A program made the position numbers and the translations under genes. The notes below the pieces were generated by a model. It was not told the DNA's origin. It did no database searches and saw only the letters and a list, made by a program, of their open reading frames with translations. A stretch of 64,000 nt of DNA from CAIMUM01 sp034429715 (GTDB lineage Bacteria > Chloroflexota > Dehalococcoidia > GIF9 > UBA5629), in contig DAOUFR010000013.1 of assembly GCA_034429715.1 (NCBI GenBank), forward strand, positions 1 to 64,000, given 5' to 3'. Shown here piece by piece: positions 17,645 through 27,300 of the stretch; position 1 is the stretch's first letter; the number at the start of each line of letters is the position of its first letter.

Positions 17645-18526
17645 ATGCCTCATAAAGCCAAGCGACACGATTACAAATCGCATATCATCGAGGAATACTA
17701 TATAACCGAGGAGCCATTTTATCTTCCCCTCAAAGATGAAGTGTCTCTCTTCGAGGCAGCCTACGCTGAGCGCATACCCGTGTTGCTCAAGGGCCCGACA
17801 GGTTGCGGCAAGACTCGTTTTCTCGAATACATGACATACCGTATGAGCCAGAAAGAGCACAAGCGCAAAGACTCCTCCGGTCAGCGGGACGGCATTCCCC
17901 TGATCACCATCGCCTGCCACGAGGACCTGACTGCCAGCGATCTGGTGGGGAAGTATCTGCTGGAAGGCGATACTACTCGCTGGGTAGACGGCCCTCTGAC
18001 CCGTGCTGTAAAGAGCGGCGGCATCTGCTACCTGGACGAGGTAGTGGAGGCCCGCAAGGATACCATCGTGCTGATCCATCCCCTGGCCGACCACCGCCGG
18101 TCGTTGTATATCGAGAAAAAGGGGGAGATGCTGGAAGCCAGCGACAGCTTCATACTGGTCATCTCTTACAATCCCGGCTATCAAAGTATACTGAAGAACC
18201 TTAAGCACAGCACCAGGCAGCGCTTCATCGCCATCGAGTTCACCCACCCACCCAGGAGCATCGAGACCAGGATTATCGCACACGAGGCCGATGTCGATGA
18301 AGACACGGCAGGCAGGCTGGCACAGCTGGGAGAGAAGATCCGCAATCTCAAGGAGCAGGACCTTTCAGAAGTCATCAGTACCCGGCTGCTGATATACGCC
18401 GCCCGTATGATCCGTCAGGGCATCCCCGCCAGGCGGGCCTGCGAGGTGGCCGCCGTCTGGTCGATCACAGATGATGCCGAAGTACAGAAATCACTAAAGG
18501 AAGTCGTTACCGCTATATTTGAATAA
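17645..18526 (+). CDS. CbbQ/NirQ/NorQ-type AAA+ ATPase
   Basis: A 293-aa protein from the ATG at 17645, chosen over an in-frame TTG 33 nt upstream because GGAG lies 9 nt before the ATG. Walker A is GPTGCGKT (50-57), Walker B is GICYLDEVVEA, with sensor and Arg-finger regions in the MoxR/CbbQ pattern and the family's C-terminal CbbQ_C region (TRLLIYAARMIRQGIP). With a VWA partner, such ATPases remodel or activate metalloenzymes (Rubisco, nitric oxide reductase). The partner gene starts 17 nt downstream. No target enzyme is encoded nearby. Confidence 0.88.
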   Translation: MPHKAKRHDYKSHIIEEYYITEEPFYLPLKDEVSLFEAAYAERIPVLLKGPTGCGKTRFLEYMTYRMSQKEHKRKDSSGQRDGIPLITIACHEDLTASDLVGKYLLEGDTTRWVDGPLTRAVKSGGICYLDEVVEARKDTIVLIHPLADHRRSLYIEKKGEMLEASDSFILVISYNPGYQSILKNLKHSTRQRFIAIEFTHPPRSIETRIIAHEADVDEDTAGRLAQLGEKIRNLKEQDLSEVISTRLLIYAARMIRQGIPARRACEVAAVWSITDDAEVQKSLKEVVTAIFE

Positions 18527-18543
18527 AAGGTCCATGAGATACA

Positions 18544-20667
18544 ATGAGCAGGGCCAATGATCAAATCAAACAGCCTGAGCCAGAGAACGCCGGCAGTTAT
18601 CACGGCATAGAGTTTGCCTCGATCGAACCATTGCTGCAGATTTACTGCAGGGCACTGACAGGCAAAGAAGTGGATTTCACATCTGGAAAAGGCCCCACTG
18701 CGTCCCTGCGCAACATATGGTGGAACCAGCTGGCATCAGGCAATCCTCCCGACGGGCATATCAAGGTACTGATCCCGGCCTCCTTTATGGAATATGCCCG
18801 CTACCCTGATAACTTCAACTGGTATAAAGCAGTGGTAACGCAACAGGTCGCGCACAGTGAGTTTAATTCTTTCGATTTCGATTTCGATAAAGAATCCACC
18901 ATTTTTGAAGATCTGCGCTACCAGTTGAAGGGCGAGACGGGACACGGCAGTTCACCATACGAAAAATACTTTGCCCTTTTTGATGACCCCAGACTGGCCA
19001 TGCAGGTCTTTGTGGCAGTTGAGAACGTACGCATTAATTATCTCGTAAAGCATTATTATCCGGGGCTCAAACAGAGCTACCGCCGCATGCAGGAATATAA
19101 CCTGCTTGCGCTGGCCCGCGTATCGGGAATAACTCTGCGGCGCGCCTTCATCGAGCTGCTGGAGGGGCTGGAGATCGATACCATCCTGGCTATCGATGAA
19201 GAAGCCCTGTATGAGCCGCTGAATACCGCCAAAGACGTCCTTGATTTACTGTGCACTTCTTCCGCCGCCGTGGAAGACTCAGCCGAGGCCGCCATCCGCA
19301 TTTATCAAATCGCATTGACCGTGCCTAAAAAGTCGCTTGCCTCGGGCGCCGGCGGATACGGATCAGAGAACAAAGAGCCCAATGCATCCGACCTGGAAGG
19401 CCAGGAATTCATGGGCAATTTCCAGACGGACAAGATCAAACTCGATCTTGAGATAAAGGCCAACACAGGCCAGAAGTCCAATATGCCCATGTCCGCTGAA
19501 GACATGGAGAAGCTGGCCGACCAGAAAATCGGCATCACCGATATCAAAGACGTTAAGTCCCTCCCCGGCAGCGGCCTGTCCTCAGCCTCCATTCCCCGCG
19601 GAGTGCATGTTTATCAGTTCTCGCCTGACAAGTATTCACAGGTCGACCGCTACAGGCCGGCGGACACAATCAAGCCTTCCCCGGCGGAAGCCGATGAACG
19701 GCTATCCTATTATGACGAGTGGGATTTCAGGGAGAATCGTTATATCAGCTCATGGTGCTGTATTAGAGAGAAGGTCCTGGGAGAGGGCAACAGCTACTTC
19801 TACGATAAAACACTGGAAACCCGCAGGTCGCTGGCCGCTGAAATAAAGCGTCAATTCGAGAGGTTGCCTGCCGAAATGCTATACAAGGCAAAAAACCTGG
19901 ATGATGGAGATGAGTTTGATCTTGATCTGGTCATCGGTGAAGTGATGGACAAACGGGCGGGGCACACCCCGACGGGCAAAGTCTATACAAAGAAGAAAAA
20001 GATCCAGCGTGACGTGGCTGTAGCATTTCTGCTGGATATGAGCGGCTCAACGGCCGACCTTGTCAACAAGAACCGCCCGACCATGCAGTACGAAGAGTCG
20101 TTCAAATATGATTTCATGAAATTCGTCCAGCAGCCGCGCCGCCGCATCATCGACCTCGAGAAAGAGAGTATCGTGCTGCTCTGCCATGCCATTGAGACGC
20201 TGGGGGACAATTACGGCATTTACGGCTTCTCCGGCCATGGCCGTGCCAACGTCCAGTTCCTGGTCATTAAAGACCTCAACGAATCTTTCGGCGAGAGGAT
20301 CAAGCGCAGGGTGGACCAGATAGCCCCGATTCATGGCACCCGCATGGGCCCGGCAATACGCCATACCATTACCAGGCTGGATGCGTGCGGCAGCAATCTT
20401 AAACTGCTTTTCCTGGTCAGCGACGGTTACCCGCAGGATTCCCTGTACGGCTACGATGACGACGATAAGGAATATGCCATCCATGATACCAAGATGGCAC
20501 TTATGGAAGCATCACAAAAAAACATTACTCCCTTCTGCCTGACCGTCGACTCGGCCGGCAACGATTATCTGCGAACTATGTGTAACGATATAGGCTACGA
20601 AGTCCTGGATGATATCGAAACCCTTCCCCACCGACTGCCCATGCTTTACAAGAAGTTATCGATGTAG
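18544..20667 (+). CDS. NorD/CbbO-like VWA-domain protein
   Basis: A 707-aa protein. The C-terminal von Willebrand A domain (about 490-705) has an intact MIDAS DMSGS (Asp498, Ser500, Ser502), the Thr of GTRMGPAIRH and the Asp of VSDGYPQD. The N-terminal 450 residues are helical with an acidic linker, as in NorD and CbbO. It should work with the upstream CbbQ-type ATPase as a chaperone-like pair acting on a metalloenzyme. No nitric oxide reductase or Rubisco genes are present, so the norD name is not applied. The gene ends 85 nt before the mtaB start. Confidence 0.87.
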   Translation: MSRANDQIKQPEPENAGSYHGIEFASIEPLLQIYCRALTGKEVDFTSGKGPTASLRNIWWNQLASGNPPDGHIKVLIPASFMEYARYPDNFNWYKAVVTQQVAHSEFNSFDFDFDKESTIFEDLRYQLKGETGHGSSPYEKYFALFDDPRLAMQVFVAVENVRINYLVKHYYPGLKQSYRRMQEYNLLALARVSGITLRRAFIELLEGLEIDTILAIDEEALYEPLNTAKDVLDLLCTSSAAVEDSAEAAIRIYQIALTVPKKSLASGAGGYGSENKEPNASDLEGQEFMGNFQTDKIKLDLEIKANTGQKSNMPMSAEDMEKLADQKIGITDIKDVKSLPGSGLSSASIPRGVHVYQFSPDKYSQVDRYRPADTIKPSPAEADERLSYYDEWDFRENRYISSWCCIREKVLGEGNSYFYDKTLETRRSLAAEIKRQFERLPAEMLYKAKNLDDGDEFDLDLVIGEVMDKRAGHTPTGKVYTKKKKIQRDVAVAFLLDMSGSTADLVNKNRPTMQYEESFKYDFMKFVQQPRRRIIDLEKESIVLLCHAIETLGDNYGIYGFSGHGRANVQFLVIKDLNESFGERIKRRVDQIAPIHGTRMGPAIRHTITRLDACGSNLKLLFLVSDGYPQDSLYGYDDDDKEYAIHDTKMALMEASQKNITPFCLTVDSAGNDYLRTMCNDIGYEVLDDIETLPHRLPMLYKKLSM

Positions 20668-20710
20668 GGACGGCCGGCGCAGGTCGCTTCCACAGGAGTT
20701 AAAAGCCGGT

Positions 20711-20740
20711 TTGACGCTGATCGGCACACGTCCATATAAT
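20711..20740 (+). promoter_or_regulatory. Promoter just upstream of mtaB
   Basis: TTGACG (20711-20716), an 18-nt spacer and a perfect TATAAT (20735-20740). The two candidate ATGs (20753 and 20759) are 12 and 18 nt after the -10 box, leaving a 5' leader of only about 5-11 nt and no Shine-Dalgarno sequence. Confidence 0.65.
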
Positions 20741-20752
20741 TCCGCTGTAGAA

Positions 20753-22051
20753 ATGCCTATGAGACGTACAGCCACCATACATACTCTCGGATGCAAATTA
20801 AACCAGGCCGAATCAGAGGCGCTGGCAGCAGACTTTACATCCCGTGGGCTGACTATAACAACCGGCAATATCGCTGACATAGTAATTATAAATACCTGCA
20901 GCGTGACCCACACAGCTGACGCGAAGTCACGCCATCTTGTCAGGATGCTGCGCGCACTCAATCCGGGATCTACCATTGCTGTCACAGGCTGTTACGCGGA
21001 GAGGGCGGGAAAAGATCTTATCGGCTGCGGCGCCGACATGGTCGCCGGCAACCGGGATAAAGCTGCGCTGGCAGAATTTCTGGCAACCCGGCCTTTGCGC
21101 CAACCATCCCGTGCTGTTGCTCAGGGCTCCACCAGAGTACGCAGCTTCGTCAAGATACAGGACGGGTGCGATAGGTTTTGCTCCTATTGCATCGTACCCT
21201 TCGTTCGCCCGACAAAATACAGTGTAGGTACAGACGCCGTGGTCGATGTAATCCGTTCAAGAGCCGCCGAAGAATACAAAGAGATCGTCCTTACGGGCAC
21301 TGAGATCGGCTCATATTTCAGCAATGGACTGAAACTGATAGACCTGATCAAGCTCATCCTGCATGAAACATCTATTACGAGATTACACCTTACCTCGCTG
21401 CAGCCTCAGGAGATAACAGAGGAATTGCTGGCCTTATGGCAGGATAGACGACTGTGCCGCCACTTTCATATAGCCCTGCAGAGCGGCAGCGATAAGGTGC
21501 TTGAACTCATGCGGAGACGCTATACGACGGACATATTCAGGCGGTCGGTAGAAATGGTGCGCGCATCGGTCCCCGATGCGTCAGTGACAACCGATATCAT
21601 AGTGGGCTTTCCCGGCGAATCTGATGGGGATTTCACAAATAGCCTCGAATTCTGCCGCCGGTTGAACTTCTCCGCGCTACACATCTTCCCTTACTCCTCA
21701 AGGCCGGGGACCGTAGCGGCGCAGATGACTGAGAGGGTGAGTGAACATATCAAGAGGCAACGCAGCGGTATAATGCTGGAATTGGCCGCCGGCTCTGCTG
21801 ACAGGTTCGCCGCGCGTTTCGTCGATCAAACCAGGGAAGTGCTCTGGGAAAACGAGCTGCGCCAGGGCTCGGGGATTTACTCGGGTTTGACGGACAATTA
21901 CATCCGCGTTTACACCAGAAGCAGCCGCGATATCACCAATACAATCTCCAGGGCCCGCCTGGTCGGCCACATCGGGGATTCAGGGCCTTCATTTATCGGC
22001 AGGTCGAAAAAGCGCAAACAGGGCGGACTCTGGGGGAGACTATTATTATGA
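20753..22051 (+). CDS. mtaB: tRNA threonylcarbamoyladenosine methylthiotransferase MtaB-like
   Basis: A 432-aa radical-SAM methylthiotransferase. The N-terminal UPF0004 domain has TLGCKLNQAESEAL, INTCSVT and GCYAE, with three cluster cysteines. The radical-SAM CxxxCxxC is in DGCDRFCSYCIVPF, and the C-terminus is TRAM-like. The KLNQAESE form is typical of MtaB, which makes ms2t6A37 in tRNAs reading ANN codons, and not of MiaB or RimO. The ATG at 20753 (or 20759) is chosen because the open frame upstream overlaps norD-like coding and the promoter. The next gene overlaps its stop (ATGA). Confidence 0.87.
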   Translation: MPMRRTATIHTLGCKLNQAESEALAADFTSRGLTITTGNIADIVIINTCSVTHTADAKSRHLVRMLRALNPGSTIAVTGCYAERAGKDLIGCGADMVAGNRDKAALAEFLATRPLRQPSRAVAQGSTRVRSFVKIQDGCDRFCSYCIVPFVRPTKYSVGTDAVVDVIRSRAAEEYKEIVLTGTEIGSYFSNGLKLIDLIKLILHETSITRLHLTSLQPQEITEELLALWQDRRLCRHFHIALQSGSDKVLELMRRRYTTDIFRRSVEMVRASVPDASVTTDIIVGFPGESDGDFTNSLEFCRRLNFSALHIFPYSSRPGTVAAQMTERVSEHIKRQRSGIMLELAAGSADRFAARFVDQTREVLWENELRQGSGIYSGLTDNYIRVYTRSSRDITNTISRARLVGHIGDSGPSFIGRSKKRKQGGLWGRLLL

Positions 22052-22275
22052 AAATAGGAATTAAAGTGATCCCGCGCTCATCCAGGGAAGAGATCGTAAA
22101 AACCAATGAAGGTTATCTGGTCAGGGTTAAAGCACAGCCGAAAGAAGGTAAAGCTAACGAGGCCGTTGTTAAGCTGGTGGCAGAGCACTTCGGGGTCGCC
22201 AGGTCACAGGTGCGCATCACCAGTGGCCTGAGCGGACGCAACAAAATAGTTGAGATAAGGACGGACCGTGCATGA
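22048..22275 (+). CDS. YggU/DUF167 family protein
   Basis: A 75-aa protein. The ATGA overlap with mtaB indicates coupled translation. The sequence contains the conserved DUF167 core: VIPRSSREEI, VKAQPKEGKANEAVVKLVA and ITSGLSGRNKIVEI. Its biochemical role is unknown across bacteria. Length is normal for the short form. Its stop overlaps the next gene start by 4 nt. Confidence 0.88.
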   Translation: MKIGIKVIPRSSREEIVKTNEGYLVRVKAQPKEGKANEAVVKLVAEHFGVARSQVRITSGLSGRNKIVEIRTDRA

Positions 22276-22925
22276 CATTCAACCGAAACGCCTATCTCCA
22301 GCCAAGCGAACTCTGCGATTTCGACACCAGTCGACAGATTAGACAAAAGCTGCTGGAACTGACCGCCGGATGCACAACCCGTCAGGCGAGATTTGAAAAG
22401 ATATTTGCCTTCGTAAAAGAGCTGCCCTATGGTTTCGAAGACTGGGATTTAAAGGCCTCCGATATTCTGAAAAAAGGCTGGGGCATGTGTTCGGGCAAGA
22501 CCAATCTTCTGGTCGCCATGCTTCGGTCGGCCGGGATACCCGCGCGTTATCGCGTGTATCGTATTAAAGCAGACAGCGCGCTGTGGAACCGGATGGGGCG
22601 GGCAAACGGCCTGCCGTTGCGGCTGGAGGAACTGGGAGATGAGCGGGACCATGTGGATTGCGAAGTATGGCTCGGACATTGGATAGTCCGTGATCCGGGC
22701 CGCGACAGCGCTATGGAGAGGGGTATACTCAAGCTGGGAGGGGACCTGAAAAGGTATGTGGTAACCGATGAAAAAGGCAGGGAGAAATATCTACGGCTGG
22801 CAGTTATCGATCAATGGGCACGGCAAAGACAATCACGGCGTGCATTCCGCAGAGGCCGCACCGATGCTTTTACCGAGATCAATCGCCAGCTGGATCAGCT
22901 GAGAAAGCTCGGCTCAACTATTTGA
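22272..22925 (+). CDS. Transglutaminase-like (cysteine protease fold) protein
   Basis: A 217-aa protein coupled to the upstream gene by a 4-nt overlap. The core transglutaminase pattern is complete: Cys73 in GWGMCSGKTNLL, His127 in RDHVDCEVWLG and Asp141 in VRDPGRD. No signal peptide is seen, so it is probably cytoplasmic. Bacterial proteins of this type are often peptidases or amidases; the substrate is unknown. The last 8 nt overlap the end of the convergent lipoprotein gene. Confidence 0.78.
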   Translation: MTFNRNAYLQPSELCDFDTSRQIRQKLLELTAGCTTRQARFEKIFAFVKELPYGFEDWDLKASDILKKGWGMCSGKTNLLVAMLRSAGIPARYRVYRIKADSALWNRMGRANGLPLRLEELGDERDHVDCEVWLGHWIVRDPGRDSAMERGILKLGGDLKRYVVTDEKGREKYLRLAVIDQWARQRQSRRAFRRGRTDAFTEINRQLDQLRKLGSTI

Positions 22926-23571
22926 CATTGACCGTTACCGTCTGGAATTGGGCGCCGTCGGGGCTGGTAACAGTTAACATATAGGTGGTCGTGGCTGCCG
23001 GCGACACCTGTGTACTGCCTTCGCCGGGGACCGTCCCCACATTCTTATCTATGGATACAGAAGATCCGTTTGTCGTCTGCCAGTTTAATATCGAAGAACC
23101 TCCGCTGCGGATCACATCAGGAGTAGCTGTAAATGACTTGATAACAGGTGTATCAATCGTAGGAGGCACACCGGATACGGTCAGGGTCGTCGTAGCCAGT
23201 ATGGAACCCTGGTTATTGGTGGCTGTCAGCCTGTATGTCGTGGTAAAGGGAGGGTTAACCGGCTGTGAACCCAGCGGACGAATTATTGTGAGACCGGGTT
23301 CGATCGATACATCGAAGGCATTGCGTACTTCCCAGGTCAGGGTGGCAAAGTTGCCGGATACTATATTGGCGGGTACGGCATTAAACACGACTACCTCGGG
23401 TAGATTGAGGGGCGGCGCTGTCACCTGTGCCGGAGCGGGTGAAACCGTATCCGGCTGCGAAGGCGTAGAGGGGCTTTCCGCCGGAGAAGGCGACGCCGGG
23501 GGTGTCACCACGGTAACACACCCCAACGCCAGGACCGCAATAATGACAAAGGCTATTAACAGGTATCTCAT
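22918..23571 (-). CDS. Ig-like-fold lipoprotein
   Basis: A 217-aa protein with a signal peptide and lipobox LALGC (Cys18), then a Pro/Ser/Thr-rich linker (about 22-60). Two Ig-like modules of about 80 residues follow, each with the pattern FxAxPxxIxSGxxxxLxWxxxxxxxVSIxxxxG...TTTYxLTxT. It is exported and anchored to the outer face of the membrane; no enzyme domain is seen. A longer homologue with three such modules lies at 48576-49430. Wall binding or scaffold roles are inference. Confidence 0.8.
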   Translation of the reverse strand: MRYLLIAFVIIAVLALGCVTVVTPPASPSPAESPSTPSQPDTVSPAPAQVTAPPLNLPEVVVFNAVPANIVSGNFATLTWEVRNAFDVSIEPGLTIIRPLGSQPVNPPFTTTYRLTATNNQGSILATTTLTVSGVPPTIDTPVIKSFTATPDVIRSGGSSILNWQTTNGSSVSIDKNVGTVPGEGSTQVSPAATTTYMLTVTSPDGAQFQTVTVNVK

Positions 23572-23655
23572 ATAATATCTCCTATATCCGGCAGCCCGGA
23601 CACTTCACTTCAGGTATTTTAACAATTATCCAACCTTGCAGGCCACTTGCTCCGA

Positions 23656-24129
23656 TCACAATCCCTTTATAATCTTGATTATCTCATCTATATCCGGCAA
23701 CTGGCTCAGCGGATATGTTTTAAAGAGTGCAATCACACCCTTTTCGTCAACGATGATATTGGCCCTTTCCGAGAAACCGTTTTTCTGGCGGAATATATCA
23801 AACAGTCCGGCCACCTCGCCATGGGGCCAGAAATCGGAGAGCAGAGGGACCTTCTTTATTCCTAAATTGTCGGCCCATGCCTTCTTCGATGGTACGGCAT
23901 CGACGCTTAATCCCACCGGGACCGTTTTGAGCGATTCAAAGACCTCAAAATTCCTTTCGAGCGAGAGCATCTGACTGGCGCAGACGGCTGTCCAGGCCAG
24001 CGGATGAAAGGAAAGCAGAACGCGTTTACCCTTTTGTGCGGATAGGACGAAGTTGTTCCCGTTATGGTCCTGAAGAGTAAAGTCACCCGCGATATCTCCG
24101 ACCTTCACTTTGCGCACTATTTCCGCCAT
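23656..24129 (-). CDS. Peroxiredoxin (AhpC/TSA family, single Cys)
   Basis: A 157-aa protein from the ATG at 24129, which has GAGGCAG just upstream; an in-frame extension to 24195 lacks a ribosome binding site. The thioredoxin-fold sequence has GDFTLQD near the N-terminus and the peroxidatic Cys50 in FHPLAWTAVC. No second cysteine exists in the protein, so it must be a 1-Cys enzyme regenerated by an external thiol. It detoxifies hydroperoxides in the cytoplasm. Together with the rubrerythrin at 32.7 kb it suggests an anaerobe coping with oxygen. Confidence 0.87.
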   Translation of the reverse strand: MAEIVRKVKVGDIAGDFTLQDHNGNNFVLSAQKGKRVLLSFHPLAWTAVCASQMLSLERNFEVFESLKTVPVGLSVDAVPSKKAWADNLGIKKVPLLSDFWPHGEVAGLFDIFRQKNGFSERANIIVDEKGVIALFKTYPLSQLPDIDEIIKIIKGL

Positions 24130-24257
24130 ATTCTGCCTCCTTGTCACGTGTCGATAGTTGTTCTGACCGTGCATCACTATTATATCTCTCCACATCGATG
24201 CTGATAAATTCGATTATTCGGTTTGCGCAGGATTAAACAGAATAAAACGGCCGTCGA

Positions 24258-24266
24258 TGATATAAT
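24258..24266 (+). promoter_or_regulatory. Extended -10 promoter upstream of icmF
   Basis: TGATATAAT is an extended -10 (TG-N-TATAAT) at 24258-24266, about 110 nt before the icmF ATG. The -35 region is weak (CAGAAT at 17-nt spacing), as is usual for extended -10 promoters. Confidence 0.45.
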
Positions 24267-24375
24267 TTGGCCGTGACTTAGCGACCTGATAGATAAATAG
24301 ACCTCTGTGGTTAAATCCCGCGGTTTAGACTAAAATATTGCAGACTTTAAGCCAATCTCACAAAAAGGGGTAGAC

Positions 24376-27300
24376 ATGGGCGAAAGCAAACATGCACGGC
24401 ATGAACTCAAACACCGGGTCAGGGTAGTAACCGCAACTGCCCTGTTCGATGGCCACGACGCGGCCATCAACATTATGCGCAGGCTGATCCAGGCCGGCGG
24501 CGCTGAGGTCATCCACCTCGGCCACAGCCGGTCGGTTGGCGAGATAGTGGAAGCGGCCATCCAGGAAGATGTGCAGGCTGTAGCCGTTTCCTCATACCAG
24601 GGCGGGCATATGGAGTTCTTCAAGTACATGAAGGACATGTTCGATAAACTCGGAGCGGGACATATAAGGATCTTCGGGGGAGGAGGGGGCGTCATACGCC
24701 CCAACGAGATAAAGGAGCTGCAGGACTACGGCATCGAGCGCATCTACGATCCCGAGGACGGCCGCAATATGGGACTGGTAGGCATGATAGACGACCTGCT
24801 GAAGCGTTGCGACTTCCACACCATCGGCATTACTTCAGAACATGACAAATCCAAACGCGGCGCAGCCATTCCGGCGCCCGCCAAACTCAGTACGCAGGAA
24901 CCCGCAAAGGTTGCCCGCATGATCACGCTGGCTGAGATGGGAGTCGATCCGTGGTCCAAGTACAGCGAGATATTGAAAGAGAAAGCCGGCCAGAACAGGG
25001 CCCCGGTGATTGGAGTAACCGGCACGGGAGGTTCAGGTAAAAGTTCGCTGCTGGATGAACTGGTATTGCGCTTCAGAGCAGATAATCCCGGCAAAACGGT
25101 GGCGGTGCTGTCAGCCGACCCTTCCAAACGCCGCACCGGAGGCGCATTGCTGGGCGACCGTATTCGCATGAACTACGTATACGGCGGCAATGTATATATG
25201 CGTTCCCTTGCCACCAGAGGATCAAAAACCGAGGTCCCCGAGGTGATCCAGGACGCCATCGATGTGGTAAAAGCGGCCGGCTATGACCTGGTACTGGTGG
25301 AGACCGCAGGCATCGGCCAGGGCGATACCGCCATAGTGGACATATCGGACGTCTGCCTCTATGTCATGACCGCTGAGTATGGGGCGCCCACGCAGCTTGA
25401 GAAAATTGACATGCTGGATTTCGCGGACATTGTGGTGCTCAATAAATACGATAAAAAAGGCTCCGAGGACGCCCTGCGTGACGTAAGGAGAATACTGAGG
25501 CGTACACATGAAAAATTCGATATTCCCCTGGAAAGTATGCCGGTCTACGGCACAATCGCATCACGCTACAACGATGAGGGCGTAAACGGCTTGTACTCCG
25601 GGCTTCTTGAATGTATCAACAGAAAATGCGGACAGTCATTTACATGCAATATACCCGGGGACAGAGTGTCGCACACCAGCGCTGTGCGTTTCGCCATCCC
25701 GCCGGACCGCATACGTTATATGGGCGAGATCGTCGAAACGGTGCGCGATTACAAGAAGAGCGTACACAAACAGGCGGAGATCGCCCGGCGCATCCAGGAG
25801 CTGCGCGCCGCACTGGTGGAAATCGAAGATGAGCCTGCGCGGGAAACCATTGAAAAGAAAATTGCGTCGCTGTACGATAAGCTCAAACCGGAATGCCGCA
25901 AACTGCTGTCAGGTTGGGACGAGTTGCGCAGGACCTACAGCGGCGACTATTTCCGCTATAGTGTACGCGGACAAGAATACAAAGTGGAGCTGATCGATAC
26001 CACGCTGGCCGGCACTAATATCCCCCGGGTTATAGTGCCGGACCTGAAAGACCATGGCGAGAGACTGAGGTATCAGATGCTTGAAAACGTACCGGGACAC
26101 TATCCCTATACAGCGGGCGTGTTCCCCTTCAGGCGCAAGGGAGAGGATCCTAAACGCCAGTTCGCCGGAGAGGGAGGTCCTGTGCGCACCAATACGCGCT
26201 TTCACTTCCTTTCACAGAACGACGAAGCCAAGCGCCTGTCCACCGCCTTCGATGCCGTCACGCTCTTCGGTGAAGATCCCCAGGAAAGCCCCGACATCAT
26301 GGGCAAGATTGGAGAGTCCGGTGTATCTATATGCACACTGGAAGATATCAAGAAACTGTATGCCGGTTTCGACCTGTGCTCACCCAATACATCGGTCTCA
26401 ATGACAATAAACGGCCCGGCTCCTGTAATGCTGGCATTCTTCCTCAATGCAGCCATCGACCAGCAGATTGACAGATTCACGGAACAACACAAGCGGCTGC
26501 CCACACCGGATGAGCACGCAAGGATAAAAGCGCAAACGCTATCCATGGTCCGCGGCACGGTCCAGGCCGATATTCTCAAGGAGGACCAGGGACAGAACAG
26601 TTGCATCTTCTCCATTGAGTTCGCACTCAAGATGATGGGAGATATCCAGGAGTACTTCATCAATCATAACGTGCGCAACTACTATTCGGTCTCCATCTCG
26701 GGCTACCATATCGCCGAGGCGGGCGCTAACCCCATAACTCAGGTGGCATTCACGCTGGCGAACGGGTTCACCTACGTGGAGTATTACCTTTCAAGGGGAT
26801 TCCCCATCGATTCATTCGCGCCCAACCTGTCCTTCTTTTTCTCCAATGGTATGGACGCCGAGTATACGGTAATCGGCCGGGTGGCTCGCCGTATCTGGGC
26901 CGTAGCGATGCGTGAAAAATACGGCGGCAACGAACGCAGCCAGCAGCTCAAATACCATATACAGACCTCGGGCAGGTCTCTGCATGCGCAGGAGATACAG
27001 TTCAACGATATCCGCACCACGCTCCAGGCGGTGCTGGCTTTCTATGACAACTGCAATTCCCTCCACACGAACTCTTATGATGAAGCCATAACCACTCCCA
27101 CCGAAGAATCCGTCAGGCGTGCTATGGCCATTCAGCTTATTATCACGCGTGAGTTCGGGCTAACCAAGAACGAGAACGCCTGGCAGGGCTCTTACATACT
27201 GGAGCAGTTAACCGACCTGGTTGAGGAGGCCATACTGGATGAGTTCGAACGCATCTCCAAGCGAGGCGGAGTACTGGGCGGTATGGAGTTGCAGTACCAG

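Noticed and set aside
17645..20667. norQ/norD naming and denitrification function.
   Set aside because: No norB/norC or related genes are in the window; the same architecture serves several metalloenzymes.
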